Assembly: GCF_024813435.1 (NCBI RefSeq)
Contig: NZ_JANAEZ010000003.1
Span: forward strand, 524,164 to 588,163
Origin: Cognataquiflexum gelatinilyticum
Lineage (GTDB): Bacteria; Bacteroidota; Bacteroidia; Cytophagales; Cyclobacteriaceae
DNA: 64,000 nucleotides
Direction: 5' to 3'
Of the stretch, positions 43,581 to 52,641 are shown piece by piece. The notes below the pieces were generated by a model. That model did no database searches. It was not told the DNA's origin and was given only the letters and a program-made list of their open reading frames with translations. A program made the position numbers and the translations under genes. Within the stretch, counting starts at the first letter, position 1. Each line of letters begins with the position of its first letter.

Positions 43581-43660
43581 TTGAATACTGAGACTGAAAA
43601 CTGCCTACTGCAACTGTTTACTGCCTACTGCAACTGTTTGCTGCCAACTGAGACTGTTTA
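43581..43660. repeat. 20-bp ACTG-rich tandem repeat, four units
   Basis: CTGCCTACTGCAACTGTTTA at 43601 is followed by a copy with one change at 43621 and a more divergent copy at 43641; 43581-43600 is a further degenerate unit. It lies directly downstream of the terminator and before the convergent oxidoreductase stop. Shared words occur at 26041-26092. Confidence 0.85.
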
Positions 43661-43666
43661 CTGTTT

Positions 43667-45127
43667 TCACCCCAGCTTCCAGCCTTCTCTGTATTCTCTT
43701 TTCACAAATTGATTAGCTGGTTCAAAATTTGTGACTTTCATATTCGGGCCATCCCAAACAAGCTTGATACCTCTTCCCGGATAATTGAATCCATTTCCGC
43801 TTTCCCTCGGAACCCTGTAATCATAGCTTCGGATGGCAAGATTTCCCATTAATACAGATTCTGTCAATGGACCTGCCACAGAAAACGGTGAACTCAATTG
43901 ATTAAATTCTTTACTCCCATGGCCACCGATGCAGGCTTCCACCCAATTGTTGTAATGCCCCCTGTCACCAAGAGGAACTCTGTATATTGTTTGGGGAACA
44001 TTGATTTCTGCGGTCTTGGATGTCGGCAAAAGTTGGGGGTTGACGCCATATGTTCCACACATCATTTTCCCTTTGGTACCTTCAATGATGACCCCATTTC
44101 CGCCATCTCCCATGACCTCATTTGGACCAAGCTCTTCAGGTCTGGCTGGTTGGATTCCTCCATCCATCCAATGGAACTGAAGGTCACTTTTCCCTTCTCT
44201 TTTGAACCTAAGTGTAATGTGTGAGGAAGGAGGACAGCTCTCCGGGAAATATCCTCTGCTAAATTCACCGACGTATACAGAACCTACGCTGCATTCTGCG
44301 GACTCAGGATATCCCAATCCCAATACCCGGAATGGTGGCTCCATGATATGGCATGCCATATCACCCAAGGCACCTGTTCCATAATCCCACCATCCACGCC
44401 AATTAAACGGAATCAGGTTGGCCACGTAATCTTTTTTAGGAGCTGTACCTAACCATAAATCCCAATCAAGGTCAGCAGGTGGGGTTGCAGGATTAGCTGA
44501 CCAAGGAATTCCCTGAGGCCATACAGGTCTGTCAGTCCAGCAATACACCCTTGTAGCCTCACCGATAAGCCCTGCATTATACCATTCTACCATTTTTCGA
44601 ACGCCTTCTCCCGAGGAACCCTGATTGCCCATTTGGGTTACGACCTTATATTTTTCCGCTGCTTCAGTCAGCATCCTTGCTTCATAGATATCATGGGATA
44701 GTGGCTTCTGGACATAAACATGCTTTCCCAATTGCATAGCCGCCATCGCCTGTACCGCATGCATATGGTCAGGAGTTGAAACGGTAACGGCATCAATATT
44801 TTTATGCTCTTTGTCAAGCATAACCCTATAGTCCTTATAGTATTTTGCTTTGGGATGTGCTTGAACGCTGCCTTTTGCTCTAGTATCATCCACATCACAT
44901 AAGGAGATAAAATCAGCCTTGCCGCTGTTGAAAACTCCCCTTACATCGCCGGTTCCCATTCCGCCAACACCGATACCTGCCACCCTTAACCTATCAGAAG
45001 GCGCAACAAACCCGGAACCACCCAATACATGTCTTGGTACAAAATAAAAACCTGCCAAAGCTGTGGCCGAGGCTTTGACAAAATTTCTTCTGGAATTGTT
45101 CTCTTTTGGTAATTCTTCCTTTTTCAT
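43667..45127 (-). CDS. Gfo/Idh/MocA family oxidoreductase with Tat signal
   Basis: I place the start at ATG 45125-45127, giving 486 residues. The N terminus (ENNSRRNFVKASATALAGFY) is a twin-arginine signal. The Rossmann motif VAGIGVGGMGTGDVRG lies at about 49-64 and the family lysine/proline region HVYVQKPLSHDIYEARM at about 136-152. The GDMACHIMEPPFRVLGLG segment near 260-277 and a long C-terminal half match the large exported subgroup that is widespread in Planctomycetota and Bacteroidota. Members act on unknown, probably sugar-derived, substrates. It lies divergently from the GH20 hexosaminidase gene. Confidence 0.9.
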   Translation of the reverse strand: MKKEELPKENNSRRNFVKASATALAGFYFVPRHVLGGSGFVAPSDRLRVAGIGVGGMGTGDVRGVFNSGKADFISLCDVDDTRAKGSVQAHPKAKYYKDYRVMLDKEHKNIDAVTVSTPDHMHAVQAMAAMQLGKHVYVQKPLSHDIYEARMLTEAAEKYKVVTQMGNQGSSGEGVRKMVEWYNAGLIGEATRVYCWTDRPVWPQGIPWSANPATPPADLDWDLWLGTAPKKDYVANLIPFNWRGWWDYGTGALGDMACHIMEPPFRVLGLGYPESAECSVGSVYVGEFSRGYFPESCPPSSHITLRFKREGKSDLQFHWMDGGIQPARPEELGPNEVMGDGGNGVIIEGTKGKMMCGTYGVNPQLLPTSKTAEINVPQTIYRVPLGDRGHYNNWVEACIGGHGSKEFNQLSSPFSVAGPLTESVLMGNLAIRSYDYRVPRESGNGFNYPGRGIKLVWDGPNMKVTNFEPANQFVKREYREGWKLG

Positions 45128-45337
45128 TCGGTTTATGGTTAAAATGGTCAGATACAAGTTTTACTTCTTCAATTTATTAAAAATGAGGTTTGATAGGCGA
45201 ATATTTTTTTGATTTTGGAAAAAAGGATAAATGAGTTGATAAATGGAGATAAGAAAGAATTTGCTAAATGGTAAAATCTTAAATAAAAATTTTAATTAAG
45301 TTTGTTTGGTTGAAAACCCAAAAAGCTACCTTATTCT

Positions 45338-46954
45338 ATGAAAATCACTAAAATCATCTCTAACCTGATCCTCCTCACCATTTTTGGATTGGGAATCATC
45401 TCCTGTGCAGACAAAGCCACTCCGCTGAGTGAAAACAACATTATTCCAAAGCCACTTTCAGTAACTGAAGCAGAAGGTTCATTTACATTAACAAATGAAA
45501 CCAAATTGGTTACCTTAGGAAATGCTTCAGAAATCAATCCTGTAATTTCAATTTTCCAAAGCTTAATCAAACCTTCCACAGGTTTTGATCTCCAAACTGC
45601 CGAATCAGGGGAGTCTAACGTGATTGTTTTTGAGATTGAATCAGCTTCCCAAAAATCAACCGGAGAATATGCCATCTCTATCGATGAAAATAGTATCAAA
45701 ATCACCGCTTCCAATGGAGAAGGGCTTTTCAATGGTGTTCAGACTTTGAGACAACTCATGCCTGCCGGAATAGAATCGTCTTCCAAGTTAGGTGGCAAGA
45801 TAAAAATCGGCGCAGGCAAAATCGAAGACAAACCGGAGTATGCCTACAGAGGATTTATGTTGGATGTAGCGAGACATTTTTTTCCTGTTGAAGATGTAAA
45901 GCACGTCATTGACCTGATCGCAAAGTATAAGATCAACTATTTACACCTCCATCTTTCGGATGATCAAGGTTGGAGAATCGAAATCAAATCCTGGCCATTG
46001 CTGACCGAGATCGGCGGCAAAACCGAAGTCGGTGGGGGAGAAGGAGGTTTTTACACCCAAGAGCAATACAAAGACATCGTCGCTTATGCCCAATCAAAAT
46101 TCATCACCGTTGTACCTGAAATAGACATGCCGGGCCACACCAATTCAGCTTTGGCTGCTTATGGACAATTGAATCCAGGAATTACAGTACCTGAAAAAGG
46201 AGCGGTTCCTTTTGACCGTACCGAGTTGGGAGTAGATGGAATGGCTACACCACTCTATACCGGGATCGAAGTTGGCTTCAGTACTTTGGATACGGACAAA
46301 GACATCACATATCAGTTTGTGGACGATGTCATCCGTGAATTGGTTGAAATGACCCCCGGCCCATACATCCATATCGGCGGCGATGAATCGCATGTCACGG
46401 AATTGGAGGATTATATTCCGTTTATGGAAAAAGCCCAGGCCAGCGTAACCAAATACGGCAAAAAATCATTGGGTTGGGATGAAATAGCCCATGCCAAACT
46501 TGAACCCGGAACTGTAGCTCAATATTGGGCCAAAGCTGAAAATGCTGTTTTGGCCATCAATCAAGGAAATCAGGTTTTGATTTCACCTGCGACCAAAACC
46601 TATCTTGATATGCAATATGATTCTACCACCTATTTGGGCTTGCATTGGGCGGCTTATATTGAGTTGGATGATGCTTATAATTGGGATCCGACAGAATTGG
46701 ATGCAGCTGTTAAGAAGGAGAACATTCTAGGTGTGGAAGCCCCACTGTGGTCGGAAACCATCACCAACAGAGAAGAGATTGAATTCATGTTGTTTCCAAG
46801 ATTGGCCGCAATCGCTGAAGTTGCCTGGACCAAAAAAGACTTGAGAAACTGGGATTCATTTTCAGAAAGATTGAAAAAACATACAGCCCGTTGGGATGCC
46901 ATGGGATTGAATTATTACAAGTCGCCAAAGTTGGTTTGGGAGGAGAAAAAGTAG
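45338..46954 (+). CDS. Beta-N-acetylhexosaminidase (glycoside hydrolase family 20), lipoprotein
   Basis: The 538-residue protein has a lipoprotein signal ending FGLGIISC. A GH20b N-terminal domain (about 30-150) is followed by a TIM barrel. Visible motifs are YRGFMLDVARHFFP, YLHLHLSDDQGWRIEIKSWP, VPEIDMPGHTNSALAAYG, and the catalytic pair D349-E350 in HIGGDESHVTE. WDEIAHAKLEPGTVAQYWA and LGVEAPLWSET complete the substrate site. It removes terminal beta-linked GlcNAc or GalNAc from oligosaccharides such as chitobiose. All key residues are present. The lipid anchor suggests a surface or periplasmic location. It may supply N-acetylglucosamine to the exported enzymes encoded downstream; that link is inferred. 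Confidence 0.95.
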   Translation: MKITKIISNLILLTIFGLGIISCADKATPLSENNIIPKPLSVTEAEGSFTLTNETKLVTLGNASEINPVISIFQSLIKPSTGFDLQTAESGESNVIVFEIESASQKSTGEYAISIDENSIKITASNGEGLFNGVQTLRQLMPAGIESSSKLGGKIKIGAGKIEDKPEYAYRGFMLDVARHFFPVEDVKHVIDLIAKYKINYLHLHLSDDQGWRIEIKSWPLLTEIGGKTEVGGGEGGFYTQEQYKDIVAYAQSKFITVVPEIDMPGHTNSALAAYGQLNPGITVPEKGAVPFDRTELGVDGMATPLYTGIEVGFSTLDTDKDITYQFVDDVIRELVEMTPGPYIHIGGDESHVTELEDYIPFMEKAQASVTKYGKKSLGWDEIAHAKLEPGTVAQYWAKAENAVLAINQGNQVLISPATKTYLDMQYDSTTYLGLHWAAYIELDDAYNWDPTELDAAVKKENILGVEAPLWSETITNREEIEFMLFPRLAAIAEVAWTKKDLRNWDSFSERLKKHTARWDAMGLNYYKSPKLVWEEKK

Positions 46955-46955
46955 T

Positions 46956-47010
46956 GATTATCCGCTATTTTGCCTTTAGCTCAAATTAAGGATTAAAGTT
47001 GCGGATAATC
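46956..47010. repeat. Perfect 10-bp inverted repeat GATTATCCGC...GCGGATAATC
   Basis: GATTATCCGC (46956-46965) and GCGGATAATC (47001-47010) pair exactly across a 35-nt loop, starting 1 nt after the hexosaminidase stop codon. It lacks a T-run and so is not a standard terminator; it may stabilise the mRNA end. Confidence 0.55.
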
Positions 47011-47116
47011 AGACAACAGTCCACAGTCCATTACCGCTGCATTTGAACTTCATTCCGAGTTATTTTTGGTTAGCAATTAGAAAGCGAACTTTCAAAAAAG
47101 TAAACTATTGAAATCA

Positions 47117-47157
47117 GAAAATCCGGGAATCAATAAATGGTTTCCGGATTTTTTTTG
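47117..47157 (+). terminator. Terminator downstream of the hexosaminidase gene
   Basis: AAATCCGGGAA pairs with TTTCCGGATTT (one G-U type position) around a 12-nt loop, followed by TTTTTT. Confidence 0.75.
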
Positions 47158-47393
47158 TCATTTACTGATCCTGCCTCACGCTATCCAAATTACCTTCCCA
47201 TTTCAATTTGCCTTTGAACTGTTTGATTTCTTAATCCCTTCCTCAAGATCAAAGGCTATCATCCTTCATACTTTTCGGAGGGTTAGGAGAAGTCAATATT
47301 GAAAATCTGTTGCTGGTTCTTAGTTTTTGATAAATGGCACAATGTATTTTTATAAATATATTATATTTCAGGAAAGCACCCTTTAGCAAAAGA

Positions 47394-47401
47394 TAGTTTT
47401 G
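47394..47401 (+). promoter_or_regulatory. Possible -7 box TAGTTTTG for the sugar dehydrogenase gene
   Basis: TAGTTTTG matches TAnnTTTG and lies 41 nt before the start codon. The -33 region (TTATATTTCAGG) is only a weak match. Confidence 0.35.
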
Positions 47402-47442
47402 TTTACCAAAATTTAAATAATTCCAAACACTGGAGCGATTTT

Positions 47443-49206
47443 ATGAGAATTGAGATGCACCCAATGACTTCTGCCGTCAAGACATTCTTTTTTTGTGTAG
47501 GGTTATGGATGTTTATCTCATGTGAACCAAAAATTATACTTCCGGCAGGAGACGATGATAATGGAGGGCTTTTTTTGCCAGATGGTTTTGAAGCTGTGGT
47601 GGTGGTTGACAGTATTGGACGGGCCAGACATTTGGCCGTCAGTGAATCGGGGGATATTTATATCAAACTTCGCTCACCTGATAAAGCCGGAAGAGGCATA
47701 GTAGGAATAAGGGATACCAATCAGGATGGCAAAGCTGATATTGTGGAATACTTTGGAGACTATCCTGATAAGGGAAACTATGGTACGGGAATGCGCATCC
47801 ATAACGGTTACTTGTATTTCAGCACGGCAGGTGAGGTGTATAGATACAAAATGGATCCGGATGGTTTATTGCCTATAGGTGAACCTGAACTGATTTTGGT
47901 TGATGATTACAAAAATGCAAAATATGGCTATGAACATATCGCCAAACCGATTGCTTTTGACAATGACGGACACATGTACGTGGCATTTGGTTCGCCGGGG
48001 GACGTTTGTCAAGAGTTCAACAGGAAACCGGGCAGTCCCGGAATGTATCCATGTCCGCAGCTTGAATGGCATGGCGGCATCTGGCAATTTGATGCTAACA
48101 AATTAAACCAAACCCAAAAAGATGGAAAAAGGTATGCCACAGGTATCCGGTCTGTCGTAGCCATGGATTGGAATCAGGAGGAGAATGAATTGTACGTAGT
48201 CCAACATGGAAGGGATGATTTTACAAAATCATGGCCTGATCTTTTCAGTCCCTGGGAAAGTGCTGTTTTACCTTCCGAAGAATTTTTTAGGGTTGAAGAA
48301 GGGGCAGATGGAGGTTGGCCATATTATTACTTTGATCATATCGAAGGAAAAAAGAAACTGAATCCTGAATATGGAGGAGACGGAAAATTACAGGGTGATT
48401 CCCATTTGGTCTCCCAACCTTTGATGGGCTTTCCGGGGCATTTTGCACCAAATGACCTTCACTTTTATAAAGGCAATCAATTTCCTGAAAGGTATAAAAA
48501 TGGCGCTTTTGTCGCATTTCATGGATCTACTATCCGGGGACCTTATCCTCAGGGAGGTTATTTTGTGGCATTTGTCCCATTTGAAAAAGGAATTCCGGCA
48601 GGTCCTTGGGAAGTTTTCGCAGATGGATTTTCCGGATTGGACACCATCGTGAATACCGGTGATGCTTTGGCCCGTCCAATGGGAATCGCCATGGGGCCGG
48701 ATGGGTCACTTTATATTTCGGAAAGCGTAAAAGGCAAAATCTGGCGGATTATGTACAAAGGGAAAAAATCTGACTTTGGTGAAGGTTCTTTAGCCAAGCT
48801 TGAACAGCGGAAAAACCAAAGAACCAATATCAAAGATCCTGATAGGGAATTGGACAATCTGGAAACGGAAATGATAGAAACCGGATCACAGGTCTATAAC
48901 CTGCATTGCGGAACCTGCCACCAAAGAGACGGAAAAGGTGACGGTAGCAGGTTTCCACCAATAAATAATTCCCGAGTGGTAAATGGTAAAAACCGGCCTT
49001 TGATTGAATTGATTTTAAAGGGTCTTAAAGGTGCCATCACTGTCAATGGTGTGGCCTACTATGGCGTCATGCCTTCGCATTCATTTCTTTCTGATGCCGA
49101 AATTTCCTCGGTATTGACCTATATCAGGAGAAACTTCGGAAATGATTCACCGAGTATTTCCGCCATTGAAGTTGGCAATGTGAGGAAACAGCTAGAAAAC
49201 CAATGA
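47443..49206 (+). CDS. PQQ-dependent sugar (sorbosone-type) dehydrogenase fused to a C-terminal cytochrome c domain, lipoprotein
   Basis: The 587-residue protein has a lipoprotein signal with C27 (LWMFISCEPK). A six-bladed beta-propeller of the sorbosone/soluble-glucose dehydrogenase type follows (about 40-440; for example VDSIGRARHLAVSESGDIYI and IGIRDTNQDGKADIVEYFGD). A c-type cytochrome domain has C489-x2-C492-H493 (CGTCH) and a likely axial Met in GVMPSHSF. The propeller oxidises an aldose or similar sugar using PQQ; the fused heme takes the electrons. It opens a cluster with a CBM9-like gene (1 nt), a PLP enzyme (151 nt) and an amidohydrolase (18 nt). Other ATGs at codons 5 and 8 are possible starts. 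Confidence 0.9.
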   Translation: MRIEMHPMTSAVKTFFFCVGLWMFISCEPKIILPAGDDDNGGLFLPDGFEAVVVVDSIGRARHLAVSESGDIYIKLRSPDKAGRGIVGIRDTNQDGKADIVEYFGDYPDKGNYGTGMRIHNGYLYFSTAGEVYRYKMDPDGLLPIGEPELILVDDYKNAKYGYEHIAKPIAFDNDGHMYVAFGSPGDVCQEFNRKPGSPGMYPCPQLEWHGGIWQFDANKLNQTQKDGKRYATGIRSVVAMDWNQEENELYVVQHGRDDFTKSWPDLFSPWESAVLPSEEFFRVEEGADGGWPYYYFDHIEGKKKLNPEYGGDGKLQGDSHLVSQPLMGFPGHFAPNDLHFYKGNQFPERYKNGAFVAFHGSTIRGPYPQGGYFVAFVPFEKGIPAGPWEVFADGFSGLDTIVNTGDALARPMGIAMGPDGSLYISESVKGKIWRIMYKGKKSDFGEGSLAKLEQRKNQRTNIKDPDRELDNLETEMIETGSQVYNLHCGTCHQRDGKGDGSRFPPINNSRVVNGKNRPLIELILKGLKGAITVNGVAYYGVMPSHSFLSDAEISSVLTYIRRNFGNDSPSISAIEVGNVRKQLENQ

Positions 49207-49207
49207 A

Positions 49208-49984
49208 ATGACGGGTAAAACAAGGATTGATCTGATTTTTGTGATTTGCGTGAGCTTAATTGCCATCAGGACGAACGCCCAACATTTAAAGGAAACAAAT
49301 AACATGAATCGAAATATGGGAGAATCGGTTTATCATGTCAACCGACTTGAAGACGAAATTGAGATTGACGGAATATGGGACAAGCCAGTTTGGAAAAACT
49401 TACCTGCGCTAGAAATCACAAATTATATGGGAGACAAGCCCCAATTTCTTCCAACCACATTTGCTAAGCTTTTGTATGATGACGAAAATATCTATGGGAT
49501 TTTTCAGGTACAAGATCGGTATGTAAAGTGTTTGGTTCAGGAGACCAATGGACATGTTTCCGGTGATTCCTGTGTCGAATTCTTTTTTTCTCCCGACAAT
49601 TCCAACCCACTTTTTTACTTCAACCTAGAGATCAATTGCGGTGGAGTGCCTCTACTTCAATTTGTCACTGTTCCGAGGAAGGAATACCTTTTCCTCAAGG
49701 AAAGAGAAATAAGCAAAGTTGAAATTGCCCATTCTTTGCCAAAAAAGGTATTTCCTGAAATAGAAAAGGATACTGTTTGGACCATTGAATTCAAATTGCC
49801 TCTAAAAATTCTTGAAAAATATACCGCCATCACAAAGCCCAAATCAGGGGTAAAATGGACTGCAAATTTTTATAAGACAGCTAGTACTACGAGTAATCCA
49901 CATTATCTGACTTGGTCAAAAGTGCATAATTCAATTCCGGACTTTCACCTTCCGCAGTTTTTTGGGACTTTGGTTTTTATGTAA
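49208..49984 (+). CDS. Secreted CBM9-like (carbohydrate-binding family 9 type) protein
   Basis: The 258-residue protein has an N-terminal Sec signal (LIFVICVSLIAIRTNAQ). A single beta-sandwich of the CBM9 type then follows: IEIDGIWDKPVWKNLPA opens it, and the core shows FAKLLYDDENIYGIFQVQDR and SGDSCVEFFFSPDNS. It resembles the sugar-binding modules attached to xylanases and to cytochrome-containing proteins in Bacteroidota. It starts 1 nt after the sugar dehydrogenase stop, so the two are probably translationally coupled. It may present or bind the substrate sugar. Confidence 0.85.
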   Translation: MTGKTRIDLIFVICVSLIAIRTNAQHLKETNNMNRNMGESVYHVNRLEDEIEIDGIWDKPVWKNLPALEITNYMGDKPQFLPTTFAKLLYDDENIYGIFQVQDRYVKCLVQETNGHVSGDSCVEFFFSPDNSNPLFYFNLEINCGGVPLLQFVTVPRKEYLFLKEREISKVEIAHSLPKKVFPEIEKDTVWTIEFKLPLKILEKYTAITKPKSGVKWTANFYKTASTTSNPHYLTWSKVHNSIPDFHLPQFFGTLVFM

Positions 49985-50135
49985 AATGATGGGTGGAATT
50001 ATCAATTATTGTACAGGTGGATGGATAATAATAGCAAAGGTTTGCGGTATGTTTTTTAAAAATTTAGATTTAGATAATATAATTCAGCTCCCAATTACCT
50101 CTTTAATTGATTTTGAAAATCGAACAACAAAAGAT

Positions 50136-51356
50136 ATGATCAACAGAAGAACATTACTGAAAAGACTTTCTGCACTTCCGTTGGTGGGAACAATTGTGGG
50201 AAGCATCATTCCTGTCCAATCAGTATTTGCCGATTCCCCATCAGTTCCAAAAAGGGACCTGATCAAGGAATTGGGCTTGAGAACATTTATCAATGCGGCC
50301 GGAACCTATACAGCCATGACAGCCTCCCTGATGCCTGAAGAAGTGATGGAAACAATTGAAGCTTCTTCCAAGGAATTTATCATGTTGGATGAAGTTCAGG
50401 ACAAAGTGGGAGAAAAAATTGCTGAAATCTGCCATGCAGAAGCAGCAACGGTTACCGCAGGTTGCTGGTCAGCTATGGTGCTAGGGCTTGCCGGAGTACT
50501 GACTGGAACAGACAAGGAAAAGATTGCACAGATTCCAAATCTCAAAGGAATGAAATCTGAGGTGATTGTCCAAAAAAGCCACAACGTGGCTTATGTCCAT
50601 TCGCTGACCAATACAGGGGTGAAATTGGTAGAAGTGGAAACAGTTGCTGATCTGGAAAAAGCGATCAACGACCAAACTGCCATGTTATGGTTTTTGAATT
50701 ATCAGGCTCCTGATGGTAAAATCCAACATGAAGAGTGGGTTGCATTGGGAAAAAAACACAACATACCTACCATGATTGACATAGCAGCTGATGTGCCGCC
50801 CGTTGAAAACCTATGGAAATTTAATGATATGGGATTTGATCTGGTATGTATATCAGGGGGAAAAGCCATGAAAGGGCCGCAGAGTGCTGGTATCCTGATG
50901 GGTAGAAAACACATCATTGAAGCAGCAAGACTGAGTGCACCACCCCGTGGCAATACAATCGGCAGAGGGATGAAGGTCAATAAAGAAGAAATCCTTGGGA
51001 TGTATGTGGCTTTGGAACTGTATGTAAAAAAAGACCATGAAAAAGAGTGGAAATCTTGGGAAGAAAAAATAGGCTACATTGAAGGCATGGCTAAGAAAGT
51101 CAATGGTGTGACTACTTCTGTTTCGGTTCCGCCAATTGCAAACCATACACCTTTTCTAAAAATTGCTTGGGACCCTGCTGTTATAAATCTCAACCGCACC
51201 CAAATGCAGGAAAAACTCAGGAAGGGAAATCCATCCATTGAGGTTATTGGATTTGGAGATCATGAAATCAGTTGTACTGTTTGGATGCTAAGGCCGAACG
51301 AAGAAAAGATTGTAGCCAAAAGAATTCAGGAAGAATTGAGTAACGCCAAAGTTTAA
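50136..51356 (+). CDS. Exported SelA-like PLP enzyme (D-glucosaminate ammonia-lyase/dehydratase-like)
   Basis: I place the start at ATG 50136 (MINRRTLLKRLSALPLVG), giving 406 residues. An earlier in-frame extension has no signal and begins inside the preceding gene. The N terminus is a Tat-type signal. The body matches the SelA-like subgroup of fold-type I PLP enzymes: NAAGTYTAMTASLMPEEV near 53-70, TAGCWSAMVLGLAG, and SGGKAMKGPQSAG with the expected PLP lysine K243. Known relatives paired with a similar amidohydrolase include the D-glucosaminate ammonia-lyase-like proteins of enterococci. The amidohydrolase gene is 18 nt downstream. Activity is inferred from this pairing. Confidence 0.82.
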   Translation: MINRRTLLKRLSALPLVGTIVGSIIPVQSVFADSPSVPKRDLIKELGLRTFINAAGTYTAMTASLMPEEVMETIEASSKEFIMLDEVQDKVGEKIAEICHAEAATVTAGCWSAMVLGLAGVLTGTDKEKIAQIPNLKGMKSEVIVQKSHNVAYVHSLTNTGVKLVEVETVADLEKAINDQTAMLWFLNYQAPDGKIQHEEWVALGKKHNIPTMIDIAADVPPVENLWKFNDMGFDLVCISGGKAMKGPQSAGILMGRKHIIEAARLSAPPRGNTIGRGMKVNKEEILGMYVALELYVKKDHEKEWKSWEEKIGYIEGMAKKVNGVTTSVSVPPIANHTPFLKIAWDPAVINLNRTQMQEKLRKGNPSIEVIGFGDHEISCTVWMLRPNEEKIVAKRIQEELSNAKV

Positions 51357-51374
51357 CCTAATCATTCCAAAGAA

Positions 51375-52628
51375 ATGAAGAAAATAGGATTCATATTACT
51401 CTGTTTTTTATTCATAAGTCCAATAAGTCTTTCTGCTCAAAATTACCATATGGTGATCAAAGGGGGTCATGTCATTGATCCAAAAAACAGCATTGATGAA
51501 TTGATGGATGTCGCTATTCAGGATGGAAGGATAGCCAAAATCGCAAAAAATATAGACACAACAGGTGCCAGCCAAATAGTGGATGCGAAGGGTTTATTGG
51601 TTGTTCCGGGTTTGATTGATATGCATGGCCATGTTTTTTATGGTACTCGACCCAACAGTTACCTCAGTGATGGACTCGTGGCAGTCGACCCGGACAGTTT
51701 TACCTTTAGGGTTGGAGTAACTACTATTGTGGATTGTGGTGGACCGGGCTGGAAAAACTTCCATGTATTCAAAGAAAACATCATCGACCATTCAAAAACA
51801 AGGGTTTTGGCATTCCTGAACATTGTTGGAGAAGGCATGCGCGGTGGGGCTTACGAACAGGATACTTCTGATATGAATGCCCAACTCACCGGGCAGGCTG
51901 CTCTGAAATACAAAGAACACGTTGTCGGATTTAAGGTGGCCCACTATGCCAAAAGGGATTGGATTCCGGTGGATAGGGCAGTAGAAGCGGGGAATATTGC
52001 CAATATGCCTGTCATTATTGATTTTGGCGGATCTATGGCCTTTGCCCCTTTGAGATTGAGGGAATTGTTTTTTGACCACCTGCGTCCCGGAGATATCTAT
52101 ACGCACGTTTTTGCTGAATTGGGCGGAGCCAGAGAGCCTGTTGTTGACTATGAAACCAGGAAATTCAAACCATTTGTCAGGGAAGCACAGGAAAGAGGAA
52201 TTATTTTCGATGTGGGATATGGTGGTGCCAGTTTTGACTTCAGGCAGGCGATACCATCGTTGGAAGCAGGATTTTTTCCCAATACGATCAGTACGGACCT
52301 TCATAAAGGCAGCATGAATGCTGCCATGAAAGACATGCTCAATGTCATGAGTACATTTATGGCTATTGGAATGGAAATCCCCCACATCATCAAGGCAAGT
52401 ACTTGGAATCCTGCCCAAACCATCAAAAGAGAAGAACTCGGTCACCTATCAGAAGGAGCAATTGCCGATTTGGCCTTGATTGAAGTGAGACAAGGCCAAT
52501 TCGGTATTTGGGATAAAAACGGGTATAAAGTCGAAACTGATAAAAGGTTCGAATGTGAAATGACCATCAAAGACGGTGTAATTGTCTACAGTGTCAATGG
52601 TCGAAGCGAACCGGTAGTGTTGAGGTAA
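51375..52628 (+). CDS. Secreted amidohydrolase/deacetylase (EF_0837-like) metallohydrolase
   Basis: The 417-residue protein has a Sec signal (IGFILLCFLFISPISLSAQ). It is an amidohydrolase-superfamily TIM barrel with HxH ligands in VPGLIDMHGHVFYG (about 75-88), a probable bridging lysine in VGFKVAHYAKRD, further His in YTHVFAELGG and the conserved Asp region STDLHKGSM (near 303-311). The amidohydrolase beta-sandwich is split, with QNYHMVIKGGHVIDPKNSID at the start. The EF_0837/AHA_3915-type subfamily pairs with a SelA-like gene, exactly as here. Removal of an N-acyl group from a sugar acid is plausible. Confidence 0.87.
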   Translation: MKKIGFILLCFLFISPISLSAQNYHMVIKGGHVIDPKNSIDELMDVAIQDGRIAKIAKNIDTTGASQIVDAKGLLVVPGLIDMHGHVFYGTRPNSYLSDGLVAVDPDSFTFRVGVTTIVDCGGPGWKNFHVFKENIIDHSKTRVLAFLNIVGEGMRGGAYEQDTSDMNAQLTGQAALKYKEHVVGFKVAHYAKRDWIPVDRAVEAGNIANMPVIIDFGGSMAFAPLRLRELFFDHLRPGDIYTHVFAELGGAREPVVDYETRKFKPFVREAQERGIIFDVGYGGASFDFRQAIPSLEAGFFPNTISTDLHKGSMNAAMKDMLNVMSTFMAIGMEIPHIIKASTWNPAQTIKREELGHLSEGAIADLALIEVRQGQFGIWDKNGYKVETDKRFECEMTIKDGVIVYSVNGRSEPVVLR

Positions 52629-52641
52629 TCAGTTGGATGGG

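Larger units (their letters stand above)
46955..47393. other. Intergenic region between the hexosaminidase and sugar dehydrogenase genes
   Basis: The spacer holds a perfect inverted repeat directly after the hexosaminidase stop, an ACAGTCCACAGTCCA word related to one at 63729, and a terminator at 47117-47157. About 230 nt of non-coding AT-rich DNA then lead to a -7-like box at 47394. An open frame at 47108-47302 overlaps the terminator and has no start signal or domain, so I do not call it. Confidence 0.5.

Noticed and set aside
43581..43660. Possible CRISPR array
   Set aside because: The units are contiguous 20-mers with no unique spacers and no cas genes are near.
47108..47302. A 64-residue open frame downstream of the hexosaminidase gene
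   Set aside because: It spans a terminator hairpin and has no promoter, domain or convincing start.
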